Assembly (NCBI GenBank): GCA_947174835.1
Contig: CAMWKM010000011.1
Span: 1 to 37,780, forward strand
From: an uncultured Prevotella sp.
Lineage (GTDB): Bacteria; Bacteroidota; Bacteroidia; Bacteroidales; Bacteroidaceae
Direction of reading: 5' to 3'
DNA: 37,780 nucleotides
The notes beneath the pieces were generated by a model. The model searched no databases, was not told the origin of the DNA, and was given only the letters and a program-made list of their open reading frames with translations. Within the stretch, counting starts at the first letter, position 1, and each line of letters begins with the position of its first letter. Positions 8,079 to 17,217 of this stretch are shown one piece after another. The position numbers and the translations under genes are program-made.

Positions 8079-8504
8079 ATGAAAAAGAAGATCTGTGCCA
8101 TTTTCATTTTAGCTGTTTCAGTTTTAAATACAAGTCCCGCTGCTATCTGCATGGACCATGAGAAAAATGATAGCGATATTGATATTATACTAAGACCTGT
8201 TGAGCGTACTTTAATTATAACGGAGAAAGAAGTCATCAATGCAAAGTATAATCTAAATAATGGGATTCTGTATATCTCATTTGAGAGGAATATAGACAAC
8301 GTAAACATTGTTGTTTACGATAATGGAAATGAAATCATAAATGATAACCTTCAGGTGAATTCAGATAATACTATTGCCTACAATATCTCAGGATATGATT
8401 ACGGAGAATATAAAATTGTCATTACTACAGAGGATGGAGACATTTACGTAGGAACATTTTCATCAATACCCCCAATTGAAGAAATACCTGCATATAATCA
8501 TTAA
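8079..8504 (+). CDS. Small secreted DUF3244-like protein
   Basis: About 141 residues from the ATG at 8079, with a Lys-rich start and hydrophobic core (KKKICAIFILAVSVLN) as signal peptide. The remainder is one beta-rich domain with the spacing of DUF3244 proteins: GILYISFERNIDNVNIVVYD, a Gly-Asn turn, then GEYKIVITTEDGDIYVGTF. DUF3244 proteins are small Ig-like secreted proteins of Bacteroidales of unknown function (family knowledge). It is the first gene behind a strong promoter and sits downstream of regulator 2. The 16 bases TCATTAAGACTATTTT spanning its stop codon recur at 17833-17848 after barrel copy 2. Confidence 0.65.
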   Translation: MKKKICAIFILAVSVLNTSPAAICMDHEKNDSDIDIILRPVERTLIITEKEVINAKYNLNNGILYISFERNIDNVNIVVYDNGNEIINDNLQVNSDNTIAYNISGYDYGEYKIVITTEDGDIYVGTFSSIPPIEEIPAYNH

Positions 8505-8645
8505 GACTATTTTGGGTGGATAGATTCTGACTATAATAGAAAACATCTTTTTATTTTCAATGATATTCCAAGATAGCGATTAAATGCAATAAAGACATAC
8601 TTGTTTCATAGCGTTCAAGCAATAAATCTGTAAAATTATAGCATC

Positions 8646-10556
8646 ATGAAAAGTATGCATTCAAAAAAAAAGAATTTTGCATTAGACTTGATTTATCAAA
8701 GTTTACAATTATTTGCATGTGTTTTATGTACTGAAACGCATAAAAATGTTTTTTCACAAAGCAAGCATTTTATTGCTTTGCCGACATACAACCTCATTGG
8801 GACCATCGCATTTTTATCCATTCTAACATATCCGCAAAAAGCGTTCCCACAAGAAATGATTTATGTAGATTTTATTGAATCTTTCAATGAAATACCATCT
8901 ACAAATAACACCTCATTACCTATCATAAATAAATCAAATAGGCTAAAATCCACTTTCTCTATTTCGTTTAAGATTGAGCATGATAATAACGTACCAGACT
9001 CTGTTGTTAAATGTTTAGCAGTCTCATCTGATATTTGGCGTTCATGTCTTAATATGAATTCTAATCATGCCATCAATTTACAATTGGCATGGGAAGATCT
9101 CCCACATGATGAGGATGTAAAAATCAGCGTCCTCTATGTTAAAGATCCATACTCACAAGACTATATTCCTGCAAGTTTATTCCATAGTCTAAGACCTGAT
9201 ACACCAAATGAAGGTACTTGTGATGCCAAAATCACTATCAATAAGAATGTCGAATGGGATTGCGGATATAATATTGAAAATAATATTGGAGTCCGCAATC
9301 TCAATTATGTTATGCTTAGAAGTATTGCAATCGCATTAGGATATGGCACAAGTCTTTCTTTGAGCAATCTAAGCACCGGGGCAATCGTTAAGTTTCCTTT
9401 TTCACAAGGTCATTCATTATTTGATAATCTCCTTATTTCTGACAATGGTATCCAATTAAAAGACTTAACTAATACAGGTAGGACACAAAATTCTGAAATT
9501 ATAAAATTCAGTACAGGAGTTTATGGTGAGGTCCATATTAATGGTATATGCAATGGTAACGACTCAATATCCAAGTATAAAATGTATACACCAGAATCTT
9601 ATGAAAAGAACAAATCTCTGATATATTTAGATAACGAACAATCATTAATGCACTATTCTTTGGACAAAACCACAAAAAAATTTCAGATAGATTCTATAAC
9701 TGCCAATGTTTTAAACAAAATTGGATGGGATGTAGTTTTACCTACTAATTATTTTAAAATAATTGGTAATAATATTCCTGAATCAGGGGTGACTTCAGCT
9801 TACACCCCACACACGTTTTATATAGAAGGGGACGGCAAGAATAATCTCAGTAATGCAAAATGGTATTTCTACCTCCCATCAATTAATGGAAATGAAATAT
9901 TAGAAAAAAGTGCAGAAGGATGTTTGTCTTTTAATATTGATGCAATTTCAGAACCAGATAATTTTGCTATTAATGTTAACGGTGATATCTATGGAAGAAT
10001 TATATTTACCGGTATGTTAAATGGTAAAACAATTTATTCGCAATATAATGTTACGTTAGAACTCAAACCCTCTATATCGGATGTCAAAATTGTTAAGCGA
10101 AAGAATGATGGCTTCGATTCATACAATGCTGTATGTAAAGTAGATTACAAAGGGGCTGATTATTTATATGTGACATTAGAAGAAGAATACGGATCAACAT
10201 TAAGAAGTCAGTTTGTCCGGGAGCCTTATCTGGCGCATTTTGTATGCAGTGATATTGCTTCTCCGTATTATGCATGGATAGACATAACAGTTGAAAACCA
10301 ATATGGACGTGATGTTTATACCATAGAATTGCCCCCATTTAACAATCAAGAAAATCAATCACACAACGCATCTGATTCCATAAACAATGCGTTTGAAGAT
10401 AATGTTTTTTCTGAAATTAGGATATATAATAAAAATGGAAATTATCTAAAAACCATAAGTAATTTATCGGAAATACAATCCCTACCACCTGGAATGTATG
10501 TACTTGAATATTACAAAGAAAATGAAATAGTTAAAATTACAAAACTTATAAAATGA
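8646..10556 (+). CDS. T9SS cargo: metzincin-like protein with erased zinc site (pseudo-protease A)
   Basis: 636 residues. A long N-terminal extension precedes a hydrophobic signal at about residues 48-60 (cleavage perhaps near AFPQ). Residues about 115-350 follow the plan of Bacteroidetes metzincin-like proteases: an iWe-type helix (SSDIWRSCLN), a helix where HExxHxLGF is expected, a SLMHYSL segment at the Met-turn position, and a closing VLNKIGWD. The zinc motif reads RSIAIALGY (225-233), so both His ligands and the catalytic Glu are missing. Ig-like domains follow (about 365-570), and the last 75 residues are a type A T9SS sorting domain (SEIRIYNKNGNYL to KITKLIK). The next gene overlaps by four bases (ATGA). 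A surface or secreted binding role is inferred. Confidence 0.65.
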   Translation: MKSMHSKKKNFALDLIYQSLQLFACVLCTETHKNVFSQSKHFIALPTYNLIGTIAFLSILTYPQKAFPQEMIYVDFIESFNEIPSTNNTSLPIINKSNRLKSTFSISFKIEHDNNVPDSVVKCLAVSSDIWRSCLNMNSNHAINLQLAWEDLPHDEDVKISVLYVKDPYSQDYIPASLFHSLRPDTPNEGTCDAKITINKNVEWDCGYNIENNIGVRNLNYVMLRSIAIALGYGTSLSLSNLSTGAIVKFPFSQGHSLFDNLLISDNGIQLKDLTNTGRTQNSEIIKFSTGVYGEVHINGICNGNDSISKYKMYTPESYEKNKSLIYLDNEQSLMHYSLDKTTKKFQIDSITANVLNKIGWDVVLPTNYFKIIGNNIPESGVTSAYTPHTFYIEGDGKNNLSNAKWYFYLPSINGNEILEKSAEGCLSFNIDAISEPDNFAINVNGDIYGRIIFTGMLNGKTIYSQYNVTLELKPSISDVKIVKRKNDGFDSYNAVCKVDYKGADYLYVTLEEEYGSTLRSQFVREPYLAHFVCSDIASPYYAWIDITVENQYGRDVYTIELPPFNNQENQSHNASDSINNAFEDNVFSEIRIYNKNGNYLKTISNLSEIQSLPPGMYVLEYYKENEIVKITKLIK

Positions 10557-11581
10557 AACAAGCTTTCTTTATATTTTTTTTTAGTATATTTTCATTTAAG
10601 TGTCTATCACAAAACATAGATTCTGTAGTTACTTTACAAGATGGAACAATTGTAGATTGTTCTCATGCATTTCTTGATGGTGAGATGCCAACTTTCCGTT
10701 TACAAAATGGCAAAAGTGACAATATAAAATGGGCTTTCAACTTATATGATAAAAACGAGAAAAAGACGAAAGTTATAGAATCTAAAAACGGCATAGATAA
10801 TTTTACCTTTAAAATTACTCCCGATTTATTCCCAATATATGTGTATAATTGTAAAAAGATAGAATTCCCAAATGATTCTTCTTTATATGTGTGTGGCTCC
10901 ATTGATTTATATAAGGACGGAACAGCAATTGATAGTATATCTGTTTTATTGAATGTACTACCTTCACGCCCAAAAGTAAAAGAAACATCTATCTTTGGAA
11001 ACTTTGACTATCAGGAACATGGATATAATCCATGTGCTAATCTCACCATATCATTTATTTCAGACAGAATGGAAGATTGTATGTTAGCATATTTTGTTTC
11101 TGACAGTTTAAACAACTATCTATTTCCAAAAAATCATTCCTTGATATATGATGTCGTGGATAAATTGAAAACAGGCAATAATAGTTATGAATTAACATAT
11201 AATTTCGCTGATTGGGGGCAATTCTATACAATTGCAGCCAGCAACAAGTATGGAGGGCTTCATGGAGATACTATCTGTACGACAGATTATATTACAGATC
11301 CTAAGATACTCAGCTTTCTCGAAATGTTACATAATCAAATAACGGTAATAGACAATATTTCAGAAGAGAATTATCGGATAGTCATATGTAATGATGCGAT
11401 TACATTGGAAGGTTGCACAAATATGGACATTACGGCTGACATTTTTTCTGTTAATGGAATATTAAAATCCAGAAGTGTTTCAACAAAAAAGATATACTTG
11501 AATCATCTTGTCAGTGGAACATATATTGTAAGGATAAAAATTAATCATGAAATTATAACAAAAAAAATCATTAGATCATGA
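10553..11581 (+). CDS. T9SS cargo protein of unknown function
   Basis: 342 residues. The signal peptide (IFFFSIFSFKCLS|QNID) would leave an N-terminal Gln. The body is beta-rich, probably two Ig-like domains (about residues 25-140 and 145-255), without a catalytic motif I recognise. The C-terminus (about 265-342) is a type A sorting domain: ITADIFSVNGILKSRS, then LVSGTYIVRIKINHEI. Both ends overlap the neighbouring genes by four bases (ATGA at 10553-10556 and 11578-11581), so it is translated in step with the two pseudo-proteases and may assemble with them (inference). Confidence 0.65.
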   Translation: MKQAFFIFFFSIFSFKCLSQNIDSVVTLQDGTIVDCSHAFLDGEMPTFRLQNGKSDNIKWAFNLYDKNEKKTKVIESKNGIDNFTFKITPDLFPIYVYNCKKIEFPNDSSLYVCGSIDLYKDGTAIDSISVLLNVLPSRPKVKETSIFGNFDYQEHGYNPCANLTISFISDRMEDCMLAYFVSDSLNNYLFPKNHSLIYDVVDKLKTGNNSYELTYNFADWGQFYTIAASNKYGGLHGDTICTTDYITDPKILSFLEMLHNQITVIDNISEENYRIVICNDAITLEGCTNMDITADIFSVNGILKSRSVSTKKIYLNHLVSGTYIVRIKINHEIITKKIIRS

Positions 11582-13581
11582 GAAAGTTTGCATTGTTTTT
11601 ATTTTCATTAGTCGTTTCTTTGTCTATTCATAGCCAATCTACTATTGAATTTGATTCTTATGGATTAGACCAATATATAGAAAAGTGTACAGATATTCCT
11701 GTTATAAGAAAAATAAATGGAGGAACTGTATTTAAAATAACATATGAGCCAGAAGATGCTTGGGATAATTCTATGAAAGGTGCATTTGAATACGCATGCA
11801 AAATCTGGGAAGAGCAATTGCCCAATACGCTTCCTATTAATATTCTTGTTAAGATAGATTTTTTACGCGGATCTGGTAGTGGGAAATTACTATCAAGGGT
11901 TTTGCCTACATCCTACAACTACTACAATACGCATGAGGAACTGGCTAATCGGATTAAATACGTCCTTTTAGCAGAATACAACACCAGACACAATGTTACT
12001 TTCGTTGATAGTATAAAAAGTGAAGACTTCTTTAACAAAATAGACATTACAATTACATATAATAAAAATATGCTTAACGACTTTTCTTTTTCTCTTTATA
12101 GTACTCCTGTAGATAAATATGACTTTGTCACCGTTGCACTAAGAGATATTGCCAAAGGATTAGGGTTTATTTCTGGTTTTACTGCAGATCCTTCCATTGG
12201 TGCATTCCACAATACCAATAAACCTAAAACGTATTATGAGTATATTATTCAAAAAGCGATTGGAACAAGTAATGTTTATGACGCATATCACAATTCAACT
12301 CAAGACTCATTATCTCTTTGTGTACCAAATTACGGTAATTTGAATCTCCATGCTCCAAATGTATGGAAAAATGGAGTATCATTAAACTACTTTATCCCTG
12401 ATAGTACAAAAAAAATCACAGAACTCTTGACTTATAATTTTGGAAGAGGAAGTGTTATTAGAGATATCTCAGATGATTATAATACTCTATTTTCATATTT
12501 ACACGGCTGGCAGACATACAATTTATTGGTAGGACCTGACGGTACCTCTGCCAGATCTGAAGGAACGACAGAAAATCTACTTAGCTACAATGGGACTATA
12601 ACAATCCAAGAAAATTCCACAACTAATATCAATGAATTAAATGAATATACAAATTCAAATCTTTTAAACGAAAAAATGAATAGCATAACAAATCAAGAAG
12701 ATTATTTTCATCTTGGTACATTTCTATTTCCATATAATTACATGTATCCTGACGAGGAAGGAATAGAATGTTGGCTTGTTTCTATATTAAAGAAAGACGG
12801 TACTTGGGATCTAGTGTATAGACAAGGGCTTTCCTTTTGGGAGAGAGCACTTAAATTTAATATGGCCGATTTAAACATTAATTCTGACCACAATCAGTAC
12901 CAGCGTACATGTGATGGATATTTACGCTGTAGAATAACCTATTACAAACAAGAATATGACAATTTATATCATCAAATAAAATATAGAATAAGAAACTATT
13001 ATTATATCATAGATTATTTACCTCAAAGAGTAAATATGGGATTTAAAACAAATAACTTAATTGAGGCCATATCATATAATACAATAGACAACGATTATTC
13101 ACAAATGATAAAAATAAATATAAACGGACTTGAAGGAGTTGAAAGAATTGTTGTAGAACAATTAGATGAAGGAAATGAATTGCCAATTAGATTTGAAGTT
13201 CCCGATTTCAAAAAAGGCTATTTTACAGCTATTGTAGATAAGGAACTATACACAAAATTTGTTGTTTATTCGTACAACAAGAATGGATATACTAAAAGTG
13301 AACAACTGACAATAGCTCCTCTTTCACCTTTTCAACAATTATATTATATACAGATTAGAAATAATACAATAATTCTATCCTCACTTAGTGGGGATGATCA
13401 AGTCAACAGTTCCACCTATGTAATCTATTCAAATTCTTCAAATAATATAACCCCTATAAAAGAAGGTGTAATTGAGACCGCAAATTGTTCCATAGACATT
13501 AGTGACTTAAAAAGTGGCAGTTACATTTTAACAATACAATCGGGGAACAAGCGTCAAAGTGCAAAATTTATAAAAAAGTAA
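11578..13581 (+). CDS. T9SS cargo: metzincin-like protein with erased zinc site (pseudo-protease B)
   Basis: 667 residues with signal peptide SLSIHS|QST. The region 60-260 again resembles metzincin-like proteases: the iWe-type helix is FEYACKIWEEQLPNTLPINI, and the position of HExxHGLGF reads RDIAKGLGFISGF (189-201). The trailing GLGFISGF is classical while His, Glu and His are Arg, Asp and Lys, so zinc catalysis is not expected. Unlike protein A I do not find a convincing closing DIGW. The middle (about 370-580) is unassigned beta-rich sequence, and the end (about 590-667) is a type A T9SS domain (LKSGSYILTIQSGNKR). It overlaps the gene before by ATGA and precedes the ATPase gene by 66 bp. 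Confidence 0.65.
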   Translation: MRKFALFLFSLVVSLSIHSQSTIEFDSYGLDQYIEKCTDIPVIRKINGGTVFKITYEPEDAWDNSMKGAFEYACKIWEEQLPNTLPINILVKIDFLRGSGSGKLLSRVLPTSYNYYNTHEELANRIKYVLLAEYNTRHNVTFVDSIKSEDFFNKIDITITYNKNMLNDFSFSLYSTPVDKYDFVTVALRDIAKGLGFISGFTADPSIGAFHNTNKPKTYYEYIIQKAIGTSNVYDAYHNSTQDSLSLCVPNYGNLNLHAPNVWKNGVSLNYFIPDSTKKITELLTYNFGRGSVIRDISDDYNTLFSYLHGWQTYNLLVGPDGTSARSEGTTENLLSYNGTITIQENSTTNINELNEYTNSNLLNEKMNSITNQEDYFHLGTFLFPYNYMYPDEEGIECWLVSILKKDGTWDLVYRQGLSFWERALKFNMADLNINSDHNQYQRTCDGYLRCRITYYKQEYDNLYHQIKYRIRNYYYIIDYLPQRVNMGFKTNNLIEAISYNTIDNDYSQMIKININGLEGVERIVVEQLDEGNELPIRFEVPDFKKGYFTAIVDKELYTKFVVYSYNKNGYTKSEQLTIAPLSPFQQLYYIQIRNNTIILSSLSGDDQVNSSTYVIYSNSSNNITPIKEGVIETANCSIDISDLKSGSYILTIQSGNKRQSAKFIKK

Positions 13582-13647
13582 GTTGCAATAATTTGTACTT
13601 ATTTATTGAATTCAGATATTCGAATAATATGTTAAACCTAAAATAGA

Positions 13648-15714
13648 ATGTTGCTTATGTTAAAAAATGGTACCATTCAGAGAATACCAACAAAAATTTA
13701 TGGATTAGACAAACTATTGTATGGAGGATTAGATATTATAAAAACTCCATTTACCATAGTAATAAGAGGAGGTGCAGGAACAGAAAGTACCCTGTTCGGC
13801 TTGCAACTCATGTATGGTATTGCATTGTCACTGAATGAAGACGAGAGAAAAACACCTTTTCAACATCCCATTAAGCCATGCTTCATGACTTCATGTCATA
13901 GAATAAAAGACATTGAAACAGCTATGTTAGATCGTTTTATTTCTACATGTTATTATTCTCTGACTAAGAAGTTTATTGAGAAGTCATATAAAGAACCTGA
14001 CTTGGGATTTTTGACAAAGACATTTTTCGATACCAGTTCCATAGTATGTGCCCAAAATCCGACAGGAAAAACACCTCCCCTACCTATAGATAAAATTAAA
14101 GACATACCTGACAAACTTGTTGCAGAAAGTGTTATGTATTATAATAATAGAACACAGGCCCTGCATTACCGCACAGAGAATAGCATTGCAGATTTGTCTA
14201 ATATGATTTACAGGCTCTCAGGTGACTCCATAAATAGTTACTTAGACGAGAATGAGAAAAAGTATGGCAAGATAAATAACCTTTTGTATCGACTGCTTAA
14301 AACGAAATTAATCGAAACAGAGATTAAGAATATTAGTCTGCCGAAAAGTACAGCAACAAAAGAGGATTATTTATCATTTTCCACAATTCCTGACATGGAG
14401 CAAGATATATTGTTGGCTATAGAACTTGATAATACAAAACAATATAGCCAAAAACAATGGCGGGAGTTCATAAAAAAAATGAAAGAAAAAGCAGAAATCT
14501 CTATTTTAATTGTTGATGACGAAACAGAAATTCCTGCTAACGATTCTGATATACTCATTGACTTGTATAACAAGGTTCGAAGCGGTTACGTACTTCATTA
14601 TCTAAACCTTACTCATAGTTCACATCAGTCTTCCGTTTTAGGAGAACACCAATATAAAAAAAGAGACTTCGGGATAGAAGTATTTCCAAGCCTCCATACA
14701 TACTTCAAGAAAAAGAAAAACTTTCATCGTTCACTAATATACACTCACTCAAGTATTATTGAAGATACATTTCCACAATATTTAAGCCGCAAGGCATTAT
14801 TAAAACAAAACGATGCCTCATATGAGGATTTTATAAATAACCGCAATAAATATATTGAAGACAATTTAGAAGCCCTCCACCCTACGGACAATGTCCAACT
14901 TATATCGTATGATATTCTGAAAAAGATTTTCTTATCCAGAAAAGCAGTTGGTGAAATTGAGAACAAAAACCTCTATCAAAATGAAACAGGGTTAGTAACT
15001 GCAATTATTGGAGGAGGCAATACCTACAAACGCTATTTGACTATTGGCAGTGCTTTTAGCGCAGCAAGCAATGGAGAGGATACAATGATAATAGTATTAA
15101 ACAAAGAAAAGCACCTCATTCAGAAAAGGATGTCTTGCCCAGCAAGAATGCGTGACAATATTTGCAAAGAACACTGTAAAGAGTGTTATAATCATTTCCA
15201 TTTAATGAGCATATATCCAGAATACATAACCCAGGATGAATTTATTTATATGTTAGGACAGCGCCTTAAACTTGCATATGATAAAGAGGCCAAAAGAACA
15301 ATCAAACGAATTATAATTGATGACTTACAAATTCTTGATTATAGCTTTCCATTGTTAGAAGGCGAAAGAGACTTTTTAAGCGCCATCATGAACATTTGCA
15401 GAGAAAAAGACATCTCATTATATATCCTATGCGACAAGGAAGCAAAATCAAAAGAAAAACTAAGAGCATTGGCAGACAATATTGTTTGCACAGAAAAAGA
15501 TGAGAATGGAAATCCGAAGATCTATGTCGAACGATGTTCTGGATATTATAATCCCCCTAGCAAGCTGTATTGTGGAGTCGTAAAAAAAATCGACAGGCTT
15601 TTCGAATGCAATGAGCAATTTCACAAAAATTCCGAAAACACCTATTCCTATACAATCAACCCGGTCTATCTTGAAGACAAAACCGTTCCTAATATTGATC
15701 ATTTTTGGAAATAA
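13648..15714 (+). CDS. Two-domain KaiC/RecA-like ATPase with altered P-loops
   Basis: 688 residues, no signal or membrane segment, so cytosolic. The start TKIYGLDKLLYGGLDI (15-30) mirrors the TGIpGLDelLgGGl opening of KaiC-family proteins. The first P-loop reads GGAGTEST (41-48), with the Lys replaced by Ser; its Walker B is ISILIVDDE (284-292). A second RecA-like half starts near 445 with GGGNTYKR (455-462), where Lys is kept but Ser/Thr is Arg; its Walker B is IIIDDL (555-560). A Cys group C497, C506, C510 and C513 inside the second half could bind metal. KaiC-family proteins are clock or signalling ATPases that form hexamers; this divergent form is of unknown function. It sits 66 bp after pseudo-protease B and 13 bp before the membrane protein gene. 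Confidence 0.65.
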   Translation: MLLMLKNGTIQRIPTKIYGLDKLLYGGLDIIKTPFTIVIRGGAGTESTLFGLQLMYGIALSLNEDERKTPFQHPIKPCFMTSCHRIKDIETAMLDRFISTCYYSLTKKFIEKSYKEPDLGFLTKTFFDTSSIVCAQNPTGKTPPLPIDKIKDIPDKLVAESVMYYNNRTQALHYRTENSIADLSNMIYRLSGDSINSYLDENEKKYGKINNLLYRLLKTKLIETEIKNISLPKSTATKEDYLSFSTIPDMEQDILLAIELDNTKQYSQKQWREFIKKMKEKAEISILIVDDETEIPANDSDILIDLYNKVRSGYVLHYLNLTHSSHQSSVLGEHQYKKRDFGIEVFPSLHTYFKKKKNFHRSLIYTHSSIIEDTFPQYLSRKALLKQNDASYEDFINNRNKYIEDNLEALHPTDNVQLISYDILKKIFLSRKAVGEIENKNLYQNETGLVTAIIGGGNTYKRYLTIGSAFSAASNGEDTMIIVLNKEKHLIQKRMSCPARMRDNICKEHCKECYNHFHLMSIYPEYITQDEFIYMLGQRLKLAYDKEAKRTIKRIIIDDLQILDYSFPLLEGERDFLSAIMNICREKDISLYILCDKEAKSKEKLRALADNIVCTEKDENGNPKIYVERCSGYYNPPSKLYCGVVKKIDRLFECNEQFHKNSENTYSYTINPVYLEDKTVPNIDHFWK

Positions 15715-15727
15715 ATAATAAGGAAAT

Positions 15728-17005
15728 ATGAATATACATAAATTTAATTCATTTATAATAAAAGTACTTGATATTGAAGACGAGTCTAAATGGCTTAGTT
15801 CAGCAAAGGTAAATATATTCATTACAGCCTTAATTCCCCCTATTATCGGATTGATAGGATCAATCATTAAAGTTGTTATTGTTGACGAAAACCAAATCTT
15901 CTTTATTATTGATATTTTTAAGGATGAAAGATTTATTGACGCTATGCAGTTGCTAACAATAACTTGTACCATTTGGGTCGTCTTTAGGCTTCGTAGAAGC
16001 ATACTTATTACTACAGTAAGAAAAAGACATCTTTTTACTTACATTCAAGAAAAATGCAACTTAATAGATCAAAGCGTACAAAATGTAAATACATCACTGC
16101 ATATGGTTGAAAAAACTGTAACTCAATTCTACTATACGTGGGTAATACTTTGGACAGTATTTTTCATTTATTATGGTTGTAGCTTAAGTTTTCACATTTT
16201 TGACAAAGTATGTTTCTGTTCATTCGATGCTAATAAAAAATTCCTGATACAAAATGGATTCAATAATTTTTTCAATTATCTATCAAGCACGATAATGCTG
16301 ATATTATTCATTATTCTCAATTCTGTAACAATATCATTAAAAAACAAGAGGAATAGAAACGAACTAGTTTCTTCTGTCATGTTCATCGTTTTTTTCGGAT
16401 GTATAATTCTTTTTCCAACGCTTTATTCTTTCGCCCTCTATTCTCTGTCATACTTTAAACTCCAGTTATTTATTTCTTTCATTTTAGGATTATATTCCGC
16501 ATTCGCATTTGTACTTGTTCTGGGGAAATTAAATACGAATCTACAAATCCCGCGCTTCATTTTCTATTGGTTATACATTTATGCTTTAACACAAACCTTT
16601 CAGTTCTTGTTTACAGCATATTCAGGGCTTGAGTATATATATTCATGTAATAACTGCCGTTTCGTAGGTCCAGAATCTCATATATATAGCTGCGACAGCA
16701 GTATGATTAGTAAGTTTACTAGTTATATAGCTTATTCATGTAATAACTACCGTTACGTAGATATAGAATCTCATACATATAGCTGCGATAGCAGTATAAT
16801 TAGTCAGTTTACTGGTTATTTAGAAACATTTAATACAATTTTTCAATACATTACATTGATTGGAAAAATATTCCTTTCTCTAACTTTTTTGTGGATAGCA
16901 TATGAATCCAGACTTGTTTATCATGTTATTCATCAGCGCCAAGCCATAACGGATATGCCATATAAGACAACTGTATTCAGAAAATATATAAGAGATACCG
17001 ATTAA
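15728..17005 (+). CDS. Polytopic membrane protein with tandem Cys-rich repeat
   Basis: 425 residues with about eight hydrophobic helices (roughly residues 28-50, 70-90, 135-155, 185-205, 215-240, 243-265, 270-295 and 375-400). Between the last two lies a tandem repeat of two 31-residue units, each with a YSCNN and a YSCDSS motif (about 305-366), two Cys per unit. By the positive-inside rule that loop is probably outside, so the Cys could be disulfide-bonded (inference). I do not recognise the family; there is no transporter signature. Only 13 bp separate it from the KaiC-like gene, so the pair is almost surely co-expressed and may connect cytosolic ATPase and envelope. Confidence 0.65.
   Translation: MNIHKFNSFIIKVLDIEDESKWLSSAKVNIFITALIPPIIGLIGSIIKVVIVDENQIFFIIDIFKDERFIDAMQLLTITCTIWVVFRLRRSILITTVRKRHLFTYIQEKCNLIDQSVQNVNTSLHMVEKTVTQFYYTWVILWTVFFIYYGCSLSFHIFDKVCFCSFDANKKFLIQNGFNNFFNYLSSTIMLILFIILNSVTISLKNKRNRNELVSSVMFIVFFGCIILFPTLYSFALYSLSYFKLQLFISFILGLYSAFAFVLVLGKLNTNLQIPRFIFYWLYIYALTQTFQFLFTAYSGLEYIYSCNNCRFVGPESHIYSCDSSMISKFTSYIAYSCNNYRYVDIESHTYSCDSSIISQFTGYLETFNTIFQYITLIGKIFLSLTFLWIAYESRLVYHVIHQRQAITDMPYKTTVFRKYIRDTD
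16641..16826 (+). repeat. Tandem 93-bp repeat inside the membrane protein gene
   Basis: Two units, 16641-16733 and 16734-16826, both starting ATTCATGTAATAACT and in frame (31 codons each). They differ at a modest number of positions, so the duplication is not brand new. Confidence 0.8.
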
Positions 17006-17007
17006 AA

Positions 17008-17213
17008 ATGTACTTTTTTCTCTTAACCATTCCAAAATGGATGCTATTGTTGACCATTGCAATCATGGTGTTCACCTATTGCATCTTATGCAAAAGGGGG
17101 TTGTCTGATGAAACGAGTCAGAGGTTAAAAGAATTTTACAAAGCGTATCAAAAGCTGATAATGTCCGATAGAAAAAGCAATAAATGATGTCAAAGAAATA
17201 AAATATAGTGAAT
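17008..17213 (+). pseudogene. Decayed copy of the DUF3828-like gene
   Basis: This stretch matches the gene at 22828-23271 at both ends but lacks its middle. 17041-17168 follows the 5' part (LLLTIA, then SDETSQRLKEFY), and 17180-17207 follows the 3' end (AATGATGTCAAAGAAATAAA versus AATGGTGTCAAGGAAATAAG); roughly 270 bases between are gone. A one-base insertion near 17079 and a one-base loss near 17100 shift the frame through the signal peptide region. A residual 59-codon frame runs 17008-17187. It lies between the membrane protein and barrel copy 2 and is probably non-functional. Confidence 0.75.
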
Positions 17214-17217
17214 TAAA

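Noticed and set aside
8646..13581. Active zinc metalloproteases
   Set aside because: The HExxH residues are replaced in both proteins, so catalysis is not supported.
13648..15714. A circadian clock KaiC
   Set aside because: Both P-loops are altered, the phosphorylation motif is not seen, and no kaiA/kaiB is present; only the fold family is claimed.
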